Below, in pieces: positions 24,487 through 32,172 of a stretch of 61,978 nucleotides of DNA (position 1 is its first letter; each line of letters opens with the position of its first letter). The DNA lies in contig DYFQ01000008.1 in NCBI GenBank assembly GCA_020725105.1, positions 22,794 through 84,771 on the forward strand. Direction: 5' to 3'. Source of the stretch: Symbiobacterium thermophilum (GTDB lineage: Bacteria; Bacillota; Sulfobacillia; DYFQ01). Made by a program: the position numbers and the translations under genes. The notes below the pieces were generated by a model. It was not told where the DNA came from. It made no database searches and saw nothing but the letters and a program-made list of their open reading frames with translations.

Positions 24487-24611
24487 CGGGGCCGGGGACG
24501 GCCCGGTGGCCCCGACCGGCCGGCCCCCGCTTCAGGGGAGGTGAGCCTGCGGGCTGGGGGGAGACCCCTTGGGGCAGAGGTAGACTCCGTCAGGTGAAAG
24601 GAGGCGACGGT

Positions 24612-26057
24612 ATGGCTGTCAACGCCCAGGCGGCCGGGGTGATCTACGGCATGGACGACGTCCCCAAGCCGTTTCTCAGGGCGCTCGGCCTGGGGATCCA
24701 GCACGTGCTGACCATGTTTGGCGCCACCGTGTCGGTGCCGCTGCTCCTGGGGCCGGCCATGGGCATGTCGCCCGAGGAGCTGGCCATCCTGGTAAGCTCG
24801 GTGATGATCTGCTCGGGTATCGCCACGGCCCTCCAGGTGAACCTGGGGACCCGGCTGCCCATCATCCAGGGCGTGTCCTTTTCCTTCCTGGGGCCGTTCT
24901 TCGCCATCATCGCCGCCACGAGCGCCCAGGGCGCGCCCACGGTGATGCAGTACATCGCCGGGGCCATCATCTCGGGCGCCCTGGTGGAGATGGCCGTCGG
25001 CTGGGGTGGGCTCATCGGGCGGTTCCGCCGCTTCATTACCCCGGTGGTCATCGGGCCGGTCATCGCCCTCATCGGCCTGGCCCTCTTCGAGGTGGGGGCA
25101 CCCATGGCGGGCTTGAACTGGTTTCTCGGCGGACTCACCATCGCGCTGGCCTTCATCTTCTCTCTGGTCCTGGCTCCCAGGAACACCTTCTTCCGCCTGT
25201 TTCCCATCCTGCTCGCCGTGGTGTGCGTCTACGCCGTGGCGCTGCTGCTCAGCCTGGCCGGGGTCTTTGCCCCGGGCAGCCCGGGCTACGTGGACTTCGG
25301 CCGGGTTGTCGCGGCGCCCTGGTTCCGGAACCCCGCGGGCATCGTGTTTCCGTGGGGCCTGCCCAAGTTCAGCCTGGCCTTTTTCCTGGCCACCCTGGCC
25401 GGCTACCTGGCGTCCATGATCGAGTCCTTCGGGGACTACCACGCCGTGGCCCGGGTGTCGGGCGCCGGGATGCCCACCGAGCGTCAGATCAACCGGGGCA
25501 TCGGCGCCGAGGGGCTGGGCTGCTTGTTCACGGGGGTGTTGGGCGGCTTCGCCAGCACCAGCTACTCGGAGAACATCGGCCTGGTCGGCCTGACCCGGGT
25601 GGCCAGCCGGTACGTGGTGAACCTCGCCGCCGTCGTCCTGGTGATCCTCGGGCTCTTCTCCAAGTTCGGGGCGCTGGTGGCCACCATCCCGGCGCCGGTG
25701 GTCGGCGGGCTGTACTGCACCCTGTTCGGGCTCATCTCGGCGGTGGGCCTCTCGGTTCTGATGCGGGCGGACATGTCGTCCCAGCGGAACCAGCTGATCG
25801 TGGGCTTCTCCCTGTTCATGGGCCTGAGCCTGCCGGCCTTTTTCAAGGGCGTGCCGGGGCTGGGGTTTGATCCCCACCCGGTGACCATCGCCGGTGCCCA
25901 GTGGCTGGGTGACATCATCACCATCGTCGGTAAAACCGGGATGGCGGTGGCGGCCATCTTCGGGCTGGTGCTGGACAACTGGATCCCCGGTTCCGACGTG
26001 GAGCGCGGGCTGGTCGAGGCACCGCCGGCCGCGGGGGTGCCGGCGGCGGGCGGCTAG
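24612..26057 (+). CDS. NCS2-family xanthine/uracil permease
   Basis: A 481-residue transporter. ATG 24612 follows GAAAGGAGGCGACGGT, giving MAVNAQAAGVIYGMDDVPKP. About 14 membrane spans are present. The NCS2 substrate region shows MIESFGDYHAVARVSG and the signature ASTSYSENIGLVGLTRVASR, equivalent to the UraA/UapA TM10 region. Next to oxamate, carbamate kinase and molybdenum hydroxylase genes, a purine (xanthine, urate or hypoxanthine) substrate is more likely than uracil. It lies 125 bases after the cyclase gene; that spacer has GC-rich inverted repeats but no riboswitch I can name. Confidence 0.93.
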   Translation: MAVNAQAAGVIYGMDDVPKPFLRALGLGIQHVLTMFGATVSVPLLLGPAMGMSPEELAILVSSVMICSGIATALQVNLGTRLPIIQGVSFSFLGPFFAIIAATSAQGAPTVMQYIAGAIISGALVEMAVGWGGLIGRFRRFITPVVIGPVIALIGLALFEVGAPMAGLNWFLGGLTIALAFIFSLVLAPRNTFFRLFPILLAVVCVYAVALLLSLAGVFAPGSPGYVDFGRVVAAPWFRNPAGIVFPWGLPKFSLAFFLATLAGYLASMIESFGDYHAVARVSGAGMPTERQINRGIGAEGLGCLFTGVLGGFASTSYSENIGLVGLTRVASRYVVNLAAVVLVILGLFSKFGALVATIPAPVVGGLYCTLFGLISAVGLSVLMRADMSSQRNQLIVGFSLFMGLSLPAFFKGVPGLGFDPHPVTIAGAQWLGDIITIVGKTGMAVAAIFGLVLDNWIPGSDVERGLVEAPPAAGVPAAGG

Positions 26058-26111
26058 CCTGCCAGACTGCTGCCGGCCCGGTTGCGGCGGGATGCCCTCC
26101 GGAAGGCTCGA

Positions 26112-26141
26112 GAGGCCGGGCGTCCGGCCTCGCCCGCTTTT
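26112..26141 (+). terminator. Probable terminator after the permease
   Basis: GAGGCCGG (26112-26119) pairs with CCGGCCTC (26124-26131) around a four-base loop; TTTT follows after a short GC spacer (26138-26141). The T-tract is short, so termination may be partial. It abuts the carbamate kinase promoter. Confidence 0.5.
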
Positions 26142-26167
26142 GCCCGGACGTGGCGAAGTGTTACACT
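26140..26167 (+). promoter_or_regulatory. Probable promoter of the carbamate kinase operon
   Basis: TTGCCC (26140-26145), a 16-base spacer and TACACT (26162-26167) lie about 50 bases before the kinase ATG, in a spacer that starts with a terminator-like hairpin. Confidence 0.5.
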
Positions 26168-26218
26168 ACCCTTGTGCTCGGTGACCGTCGAGCAGCTGGC
26201 CGGGAGGAACCAACCACT

Positions 26219-27157
26219 ATGGAGACTGTCGTCGTCGCCCTCGGCGGCAACGCCATCCTGAAGCCGGGTCAGGCGGGGACTTTCGAGGAGCAGTACGCCA
26301 ACGTGGTGGACACCGCCCGGCAACTGGTGGCCATGACCGCTCAGGGCTTCCGCCTGGTCGTCACCCACGGCAACGGCCCGCAGGTGGGCAACCTGCTCAT
26401 CCAGAACGAGGAGGCTGCCGCCACCGTGCCGCCCATGCCCCTGCACGTCCTGGGAGCCGAGAGCCAGGGCCTGCTGGGCTACATGATCCAGCAGGCCCTG
26501 CAGAACGCCTTTGCCGCCCGGGGACTGGACATACCTGTGAGCACCGTTTTGACCCAGGTGGTGGTAGCCCGGGACGATCCCGCCTTCGGGCGCCCCACCA
26601 AGCCCGTGGGCCCCTTCTTCACCGAGGCGCGGGCCAGGCGGCTCATGGCCGAGCGGGGCTACGTGATGCGGGAAGACGCCGGCCGCGGCTGGCGCCGGGT
26701 GGTTCCCTCTCCCGACCCGGTTGCCATCCGGGAACTGGAAGTCATCTCCCGGCTGGTGGACTCCGGGAGCGTGGTGGTGGCCTGCGGCGGCGGCGGCATC
26801 CCGGTGGTGCAGGACGGGCCGGGGGTGCTGGAGGGGGTGGACGCGGTCATCGACAAGGACCTGGCGTCGGCCTGCCTGGCGCGGGGCCTGGGGGCGGACG
26901 TGCTCCTCATCCTCACCGATGTGAAGGCGGTGGCGGTGAACTACCGCAAACCGGACGAGCGCCGGCTGGGCGGGGTCACCGCGTCGGAACTCCGGGCCTA
27001 CCACCAGGCGGGGCATTTCCCGCCCGGCAGCATGGGGCCCAAGGTGGAGGCGGCCCTTCGGTTCGTCGAGGGCGGCGGCCGGCGGGCGGTCATCGCCTCC
27101 CTCGAGGACGCCCTGGCGGCCCTCGGCGGCGAGCAGGGGACGCAGGTGGTTCCATGA
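26219..27157 (+). CDS. arcC: Carbamate kinase
   Basis: A 312-residue amino-acid-kinase-family enzyme of normal length. ATG 26219 follows GGGAGGA. Motifs include VVALGGNAIL, VTHGNGPQVGN, VACGGGGIPVV, DKDLASA and GHFPPGSMGPKVEAAL. It makes ATP from ADP and carbamoyl phosphate, releasing carbamate. No arginine deiminase or ornithine carbamoyltransferase gene is present, whereas oxamate carbamoyltransferase genes are, so it probably has the AllK role in ureide fermentation. Its end overlaps the enoyl-CoA hydratase start (ATGA). Confidence 0.95.
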   Translation: METVVVALGGNAILKPGQAGTFEEQYANVVDTARQLVAMTAQGFRLVVTHGNGPQVGNLLIQNEEAAATVPPMPLHVLGAESQGLLGYMIQQALQNAFAARGLDIPVSTVLTQVVVARDDPAFGRPTKPVGPFFTEARARRLMAERGYVMREDAGRGWRRVVPSPDPVAIRELEVISRLVDSGSVVVACGGGGIPVVQDGPGVLEGVDAVIDKDLASACLARGLGADVLLILTDVKAVAVNYRKPDERRLGGVTASELRAYHQAGHFPPGSMGPKVEAALRFVEGGGRRAVIASLEDALAALGGEQGTQVVP

Positions 27158-27969
27158 GGCGTTCGGCCGGCGCGGCCGGGGGGCGGATCGACCGGCGGAA
27201 CGATGGGCCCATCGCCGTCCTGACCATCGACAGGCCGGCCCTGCGCAACGCCATCGACTACGCGATGTGGGTGGCGCTCGGAGAGCAGCTTGACCGGCTG
27301 GCATCGGAAGCGGCCACCGGGACGGTCCGTGCCGTCGTGATCCGGGGCGCGGGCGGGGAAGCGTTCTCGTCAGGTTCGGACCTCCGGGAGTTCGAGCGGA
27401 TGAGCATCCCGCAGGTCCGCCACTGCTTTCTCACGATGGAGGAAACCATCTCCCGGGTCGAGCGGCTACCACTTCCGGTGATCGCCTGCCTGAACGGCTA
27501 TGCTCTGGGTTCAGCTTTTGAACTGGCGTGCGCCTGCGACATCCAGGTGGCGTCGGACACCGCGATGATGGGCATGCCCGTCGCCAGGCTGGGTATCATG
27601 CTCAGTCCGGAGTTCGCCAAGCGGTTGGTCGCGACGCTGGGACCGAACCGGACCAAGGATCTTCTGTTCACCGGCCGCATGCTCACGGCGCAGCAGGCCC
27701 TCGACGCGGGGCTCGTGAACTACGTCGTGCCCGGGGGCGTACTGGAGGAGTTCACCCGGCAGCTGGCCCTGGGCATCGCGAGCCAGTCGCCCCACGCCGT
27801 CGCGGCCGCCAAGGACGCCGTCTTCCGGGCCGTGGCGCCGCCGGTGCCCGACCCGGCTGCCGACCCACCGTACTTCATTCACGAGGCCGACTTCCGTGAA
27901 GGAGTTCGGGCCTTCCTGGAAAAGCGGGCCCCCAGGTTCGGCGGGCGCGGCCGCGGCGAGGCCCGCTGA
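27154..27969 (+). CDS. Enoyl-CoA hydratase/isomerase family protein
   Basis: A 271-residue crotonase-fold protein from ATG 27154. Motifs: LTIDRPALRNAID, GAGGEAFSSGSDLREF (first oxyanion segment) and LNGYALGSAFELACACDIQV (second oxyanion segment, with SAFE in place of the usual GGGxE). The loop MGMPVARLGIMLSPEF lacks the canonical first catalytic Glu of hydratases, so it may be an isomerase, a hydrolase or a divergent member. The tail is Arg/Gly-rich. It is translationally coupled to carbamate kinase, but no CoA step is obvious in oxamate metabolism. Confidence 0.88.
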   Translation: MRRSAGAAGGRIDRRNDGPIAVLTIDRPALRNAIDYAMWVALGEQLDRLASEAATGTVRAVVIRGAGGEAFSSGSDLREFERMSIPQVRHCFLTMEETISRVERLPLPVIACLNGYALGSAFELACACDIQVASDTAMMGMPVARLGIMLSPEFAKRLVATLGPNRTKDLLFTGRMLTAQQALDAGLVNYVVPGGVLEEFTRQLALGIASQSPHAVAAAKDAVFRAVAPPVPDPAADPPYFIHEADFREGVRAFLEKRAPRFGGRGRGEAR

Positions 27970-28042
27970 CGGGCGTCACACCGGCCTGGTGACCCGGCGC
28001 CCGCTGCGGGCGGGTTGTCAGCAGCCGCCCATGCCGCCATAG

Positions 28043-28138
28043 GCGGAGGCACAGAAGGCAGCGGTCAGCCGCGCCGTCAAGCGGCTGGAGGCACTCGGCT
28101 ACAAGGTGACCCTTGAGAAGGTGGATGCCGCCGCCTGA
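28043..28138 (+). pseudogene. Possible transposase C-terminal scrap
   Basis: A 31-codon frame following a TAG ends AVKRLEALGYKVTLEKVDAA and has no start codon. The A-x-x-R-L-x-A-L-G-Y-x-V-T-L-E ending is often seen at the end of IS transposases. It sits in the 443-base spacer between the hydratase and the cytochrome gene. No IS ends were recognised. Confidence 0.3.
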
Positions 28139-28200
28139 GAGTCCGGTATTTTCAGGGGGGAGTTCAGGCATTTCATGGGTGTTCAGAGGCATCAATGCGA

Positions 28201-28229
28201 TCGACAGGCAAGCGCTTGTTCGCTATACT
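28201..28229 (+). promoter_or_regulatory. Promoter upstream of the cytochrome c gene
   Basis: TCGACA (28201-28206), a 17-base spacer and TATACT (28224-28229) form a good sigma-A promoter. The roughly 180-base leader that follows contains a GTGCCGC/GCGGCAC hairpin and a CGGAA/TTCCG hairpin; no known riboswitch was recognised. Confidence 0.55.
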
Positions 28230-28412
28230 AAACGAGGACTTGGCTGCAGCCCGTGCCGCTTGCGGCACCCGCCCGGAACCTGCAAGGATTCCGCGCGGCA
28301 TGTGCAGTGGCTTGCCGGACTGATCATCCGGGACCGGGGCTCTAGCCATGTCCCAAGAGCGGCCCTCCGAGGGCGTCCCAGGCAGGGGGGCGGCCGTTGA
28401 CGGGGCAGGGAG

Positions 28413-28901
28413 GTGACGGGCACGCTCGAACGGACCATCTACGCCGGAGCCCTCGCGGTGCTGGCCGGGCTCATCTTTGCCGGCGGCTTTCTCGCGGGGT
28501 TCAGCTTCAGCCCGTGGGGGCCGCCGCCGGCGCCGGCGGCGGCGCCTGGCCCGGAGCCGGGCCGGGGCGAGCCCCCTCTCCCGGCCGCGCCCCCACCCCC
28601 GGCCACGGCGAGCCAGGACGCCCGGGTCGCCAGGGGCAAGGCCCTCTTCCTGGCCTCCTGCGCCGCCTGCCACGGCCAGGACGCCCGGGGCATCCCGGGT
28701 ATCGGCAAGGACCTGGTGGGCGGGGAGTTCGCCCGGACCGCCACCGACGGGGCTTTCTTCGAGGTGGTGGCGAAGGGGCGCGCGGTAGACGATCCAGGCA
28801 ACACCACCGGGTTGCCCATGCCGCCGCGGGGCGGCAATCCAAACCTCACCGACGACGACATCCGGGCCATCATCGCGTACCTGCGTTCGCTCGGCAACTA
28901 G
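28413..28901 (+). CDS. Membrane-anchored class I cytochrome c
   Basis: A 162-residue protein from GTG 28413 with GGGAGG close upstream. The N-terminal hydrophobic segment (IYAGALAVLAGLIFAGGFLA) probably remains as an anchor. A Pro/Ala/Gly-rich linker (residues 35-65) leads to a c-type domain with heme motif CAACH and a likely axial Met in GLPMPPRGGN, ending LTDDDIRAIIAYLRSLGN. It acts outside the membrane in respiratory electron transfer. It is alone between a promoter and a strong hairpin; whether it serves the adjacent molybdenum hydroxylase is unknown. Confidence 0.92.
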   Translation: MTGTLERTIYAGALAVLAGLIFAGGFLAGFSFSPWGPPPAPAAAPGPEPGRGEPPLPAAPPPPATASQDARVARGKALFLASCAACHGQDARGIPGIGKDLVGGEFARTATDGAFFEVVAKGRAVDDPGNTTGLPMPPRGGNPNLTDDDIRAIIAYLRSLGN

Positions 28902-28920
28902 GCCCGATTCCCCGGCGTTT

Positions 28921-28949
28921 TGGTCCGCCGCCTCCGGCGGGCCGGACCA
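28921..28949. terminator. Hairpin after the cytochrome c gene
   Basis: TGGTCCG and CGGACCA close a second stem, CCGCC/GGCGG, around a three-base loop. There is no forward T-run, and TTTT precedes it, so it would work better as an intrinsic terminator for reverse transcription. For the cytochrome it may act mainly as a 3' stabilising hairpin. Confidence 0.45.
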
Positions 28950-28959
28950 CCGCCGCGGA

Positions 28960-29100
28960 TATACTCAGGGTAGGCGGAGGCGCCACGACGGGAGTGAGCC
29001 TCCCCTGGCCGCTTGTGCCCCGACGGTGAAGGGGACGTCAGCCCCTTCGAAGAAATGGCTTGCGGGACCGGACCCCGGGGGGCAACCCCCGGGGTCCCCA
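28960..29100 (+). promoter_or_regulatory. -10 element and structured leader of the second molybdenum hydroxylase operon
   Basis: TATACT (28960-28965) begins a leader of about 190 bases rich in structure. GACG and CGTC (about 29022-29040) form a stem whose loop, GTGAAGGGGA, can pair with the downstream GCCCCTTC, giving an H-type pseudoknot. The same GGGG can alternatively pair with the upstream CCCC. Then GGACCCCGGGGG (29070-29081), loop GCAA and CCCCCGGGGTCC (29086-29097) form a perfect 12-bp hairpin, and GGCCGG/CCGGCC follows. I could not match it to a named riboswitch class. Confidence 0.45.
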
Positions 29101-29159
29101 CTGGGGCCGGTCGAAGCCGGCCTCGGGATTCAGGTGGGAGGTTCTGGTGGAGGATGAGC

Positions 29160-29690
29160 ATGGAGCGGCGCGGACCCGGACCGGTTCCGGTGCGGATGAC
29201 GGTCAACGGGGTCACGTACGAACTCACCGTCCCGCCCCGGCGGACCCTACTGGATGCCCTCCGCGAAGACCTGGGCCTCACCGGCGCCAAACGGGTGTGC
29301 GATGAGGGGACCTGTGGGGCGTGCACCGTGTCCCTGGACGGCCAGGCCGTGTACAGTTGCCTGGTGCTGGCCGTGGAGTGCGAGGGCCGAACGGTGGAGA
29401 CCGTCGAGGGGCTGATCAGGGACGGAGAGCTTCACCCGGTGCAGGAAGCCTTCATCGAACACGACGCGGCGCAGTGCGGCTTCTGCACCCCCGGACAGAT
29501 CATGGCCCTCAAAGCGCTCCTGGATCAGAACCCCCGGGCGAGCCTGGAAGACATCCGCCAGACCGTTGCGGGCAACCTGTGTCGTTGCGGGGCCTACCCG
29601 AAGATCATCGCCGCCGGCCTGACCGCCGCCGGCGTGGTGGCGGCCAGGGCGGCCGCCAAGGCGCCCGAGGACGGTGGGGCAGGTGCCTGA
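29160..29690 (+). CDS. Molybdenum hydroxylase [2Fe-2S] small subunit (second operon)
   Basis: A 176-residue protein. ATG 29160 has GGAGG six bases upstream; ATG 29154 touches the Shine-Dalgarno and is less likely. The first cluster motif is VCDEGTCGACTVSLDG plus YSC; the second is [11 protein letters not shown] and NLCRCGAYPK. An Ala-rich tail follows. Order here is small, large, FAD, different from the medium-small-large order at the left edge, so these are two separate enzymes rather than a recent duplication. Confidence 0.95.
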   Translation: MERRGPGPVPVRMTVNGVTYELTVPPRRTLLDALREDLGLTGAKRVCDEGTCGACTVSLDGQAVYSCLVLAVECEGRTVETVEGLIRDGELHPVQEAFIEHDAAQCGFCTPGQIMALKALLDQNPRASLEDIRQTVAGNLCRCGAYPKIIAAGLTAAGVVAARAAAKAPEDGGAGA

Positions 29691-32172
29691 GCTCAGGAAG
29701 ACCGTTGTCGAGATCGAGGGCCGGCTGCACGAGGAGTACGTCGTGGTCGACGGGGAGGACCTGCCGGCCTGGCCGGAGGACCGGGTTCTCTCCCGGGTGG
29801 GTCAGCCGCTGCCACGGGTGGACGCCCGGGCCAAGGTGACCGGCACGGCGCGGTTCACCCACGACATACAGCTTCCGGGGATGCTTCACGCCCGGATCCT
29901 GAGGAGTCCCCATCCCCACGCCAGGCTTAGGCGGATCGACGTGTCCGGAGCCCTGGCCGTGCCGGGAGTGCTGGCGGTACTGACCCACGAGAACGTGCCT
30001 GAACTGGGGTGGCCGGGCCGGCCCCTGTTCGATACCGTCCTCCGTTACCAGGGGGCCGAGGTGGCGGCGGTGGTCGCCGTCGACGAGGCGGCCGCCACGG
30101 ACGCCCTGGACAAGATCTCGGTGGAGTACGAGCCGCTGCCCTTCGTGGTGGACCTTGAGGCGGCCGTGGAGCCCGACGCGCCGCGCGTGTACCCCGAAGG
30201 CAACGTCTCCGCCGACGAGGCCAGCGTCTACGTCCGGGGCGACACCGACCAGGGTTTCGCCGAGGCCGACGTGGTCGTGGAGGCCAACTTCAGGACGGCG
30301 GCCCAGTTGCACAACTGCTTCGAGACTCACGGCTCGGTCTGCTCGTGGGACGGCGGCCGGTTGACGGTGTGGGACTCGACCCAGCACGTGTTCGGCGTCC
30401 GGAAAACCCTGGCCCAGGCCTTCGGCCTGCCCATGCACGACGTCAGGGTGATCAAGCAGTTCATGGGCGGCGGGTTTGGTTCCAAGGGCGGCACCGGGCG
30501 CTACACGGTGATCGCGGCGCTTCTGGCCCGCCAGACGGGCCGCCCCGTCAAGTTGTTGCTTGACCGGCGGGAGGAGAACCTGGCCACCGGCCACCGCCAC
30601 AACACCCTGCAATACATCAAGCTGGGCGCCCGGTCGGACGGAACCCTGACCGCCATCTACCACCAGGTCTTCGCGGGGGTTGGCGCCTGGGGCTGGGTCG
30701 CGCCGGTGGGCGGTCCGGCCCGGGAACTTTACCGCTGTCCCAACGTGAAGACCGAGGAGTACGCGGTGTGCCTGAACCTGGGGCCCGACTCGGCGTTCCG
30801 GGCCCCGGGCTACGTGGAGGGCACGGTGGCGCTGGAAGGGGCCATGGACGACCTGGCCGTGGCCCTGGGCATGGATCCCATTGAACTGCGGCTCAGAAAC
30901 TACGCCGACACCAACCAGCCCCGCAACCTCCCGTACTCCGGCAAGGGGCTGCGGGAGGCATACCGGATCGGCGCGGAGTTGATGGGCTGGCACCTGCGGG
31001 AAACCACCGGCTACCTCCCGCGCAAGCGGACCATCCTGGCCACCCTCGGTGGAGGGGGGAACCATTCCCCGGAGGGGGAGCAGCCCCCGGCCGGGCCGGG
31101 CGGGGTGGAAGACCTGGTCTGCTGGCCGGGCACCCAGCCCGAGGACCTGCCACCCCACCGCCGGCGGGGCCTGGGCATGGCCAGCCAGATCTGGGGCGGC
31201 GGCGGGGGGCCGCCGGCCCACGCCGAGGTGCGAGTCAACCCCGACGCCACCGTCACCGTGGCCACGGGGACCCAGGACATCGGCACGGGGACCCGGACCG
31301 TGCTGGCCCAGGTGGCCGCGGAAGAACTCTCGATTCCCGTGGAACACGTGAGGGTGCTCCTGGGCGATACCGAGGCCGGACCCTACGGGCCCATCTCGGC
31401 GGGCAGCCTGACCGTGGCCTCGGTCGGGCCGGCCGTCAGGGCGGCAGCCGCCGACGCCCGGCGGCAACTGGTGGAACTGGCCGCTTCCCTGCTGGACGCA
31501 AAGGTCGAGGAGCTGATCCTCAAGGACGGCCGGGTGGAGGTGGCAGGTTCGCCCGAACGCGGCATCGCCCTGCGGGAACTCACGGCCAGGCTCGGCAACT
31601 TCATGGTCACCGGCCACGGCTCCCGGGGACCCAACCCCGAGGACGTGGCGGTGCACACCTTCGGCGCCCAGTTCGCCGAGGTGGAGGTGGACCTGGAGAC
31701 GGGGGCGGTCGAGGTGACCCGGATCGTGGCGGTGCACGACTCCGGCCGGATCATCAACCCCCTCACCACCTCCAGCCAGGTGGAAGGCGGCGTCATCCAG
31801 GGGCTGGGGTTTGCCCTCAGCGAGGAGCGGGCGGTGGACCCCCAGACCGGCCGGGTGCTGTCGGCCGACCTGGAGAACTACCGGATTCCCACGGCGCTGG
31901 ACGTTCCCATCATCGATCACGTGATGGTGCCCGGCGCCGACCTCGCCGCCAACAACCTGGGGGCCAAGGGCGTGGGGGAGCCGCCCATCATCCCGACCGC
32001 CGCGGCCGTGGCCAACGCAGTTTACGACGCGCTGGGGATCAGGCCGACGGACCTGCCCCTTACCCGGCCGCGAGTGCTGGCCGCCATCAAGCGGCTCGAG
32101 GAGGCCGCCCAGGCGGTCGAGGCGGGGGCGGAGAGCGGCAAGGAGCAGGCCGGGGAGGGGGGAACGCGGTGA
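29674..32172 (+). CDS. Molybdenum hydroxylase large (Mo-MCD) subunit (second operon)
   Basis: An 832-residue catalytic subunit from GTG 29674, overlapping the small subunit by 17 bases. An additional N-terminal segment of about 45 residues precedes the hammerhead domain (VTGTARFTHDIQLPGMLHAR). MCD-binding features are FMGGGFGSKGG, the loop SAFRAPGYVEG (the FRAPG type of xanthine dehydrogenase and aldehyde oxidoreductases), TGTQDIGTGTRT and the C-terminal GAKGVGEPPIIPT with the catalytic Glu. A Gly/Pro-rich insertion sits around residues 450-485. The substrate is unproven; purine or aldehyde are the leading options. Confidence 0.93.
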   Translation: MGQVPELRKTVVEIEGRLHEEYVVVDGEDLPAWPEDRVLSRVGQPLPRVDARAKVTGTARFTHDIQLPGMLHARILRSPHPHARLRRIDVSGALAVPGVLAVLTHENVPELGWPGRPLFDTVLRYQGAEVAAVVAVDEAAATDALDKISVEYEPLPFVVDLEAAVEPDAPRVYPEGNVSADEASVYVRGDTDQGFAEADVVVEANFRTAAQLHNCFETHGSVCSWDGGRLTVWDSTQHVFGVRKTLAQAFGLPMHDVRVIKQFMGGGFGSKGGTGRYTVIAALLARQTGRPVKLLLDRREENLATGHRHNTLQYIKLGARSDGTLTAIYHQVFAGVGAWGWVAPVGGPARELYRCPNVKTEEYAVCLNLGPDSAFRAPGYVEGTVALEGAMDDLAVALGMDPIELRLRNYADTNQPRNLPYSGKGLREAYRIGAELMGWHLRETTGYLPRKRTILATLGGGGNHSPEGEQPPAGPGGVEDLVCWPGTQPEDLPPHRRRGLGMASQIWGGGGGPPAHAEVRVNPDATVTVATGTQDIGTGTRTVLAQVAAEELSIPVEHVRVLLGDTEAGPYGPISAGSLTVASVGPAVRAAAADARRQLVELAASLLDAKVEELILKDGRVEVAGSPERGIALRELTARLGNFMVTGHGSRGPNPEDVAVHTFGAQFAEVEVDLETGAVEVTRIVAVHDSGRIINPLTTSSQVEGGVIQGLGFALSEERAVDPQTGRVLSADLENYRIPTALDVPIIDHVMVPGADLAANNLGAKGVGEPPIIPTAAAVANAVYDALGIRPTDLPLTRPRVLAAIKRLEEAAQAVEAGAESGKEQAGEGGTR

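Noticed and set aside
24487-24611. Purine riboswitch before the NCS2 permease
   Set aside because: The spacer has GC inverted repeats but none of the conserved purine aptamer loops.
28960-29154. Moco riboswitch before the molybdenum hydroxylase operon
   Set aside because: It would fit the context, but I could not find the conserved Moco-motif blocks; it is reported only as an unassigned leader.
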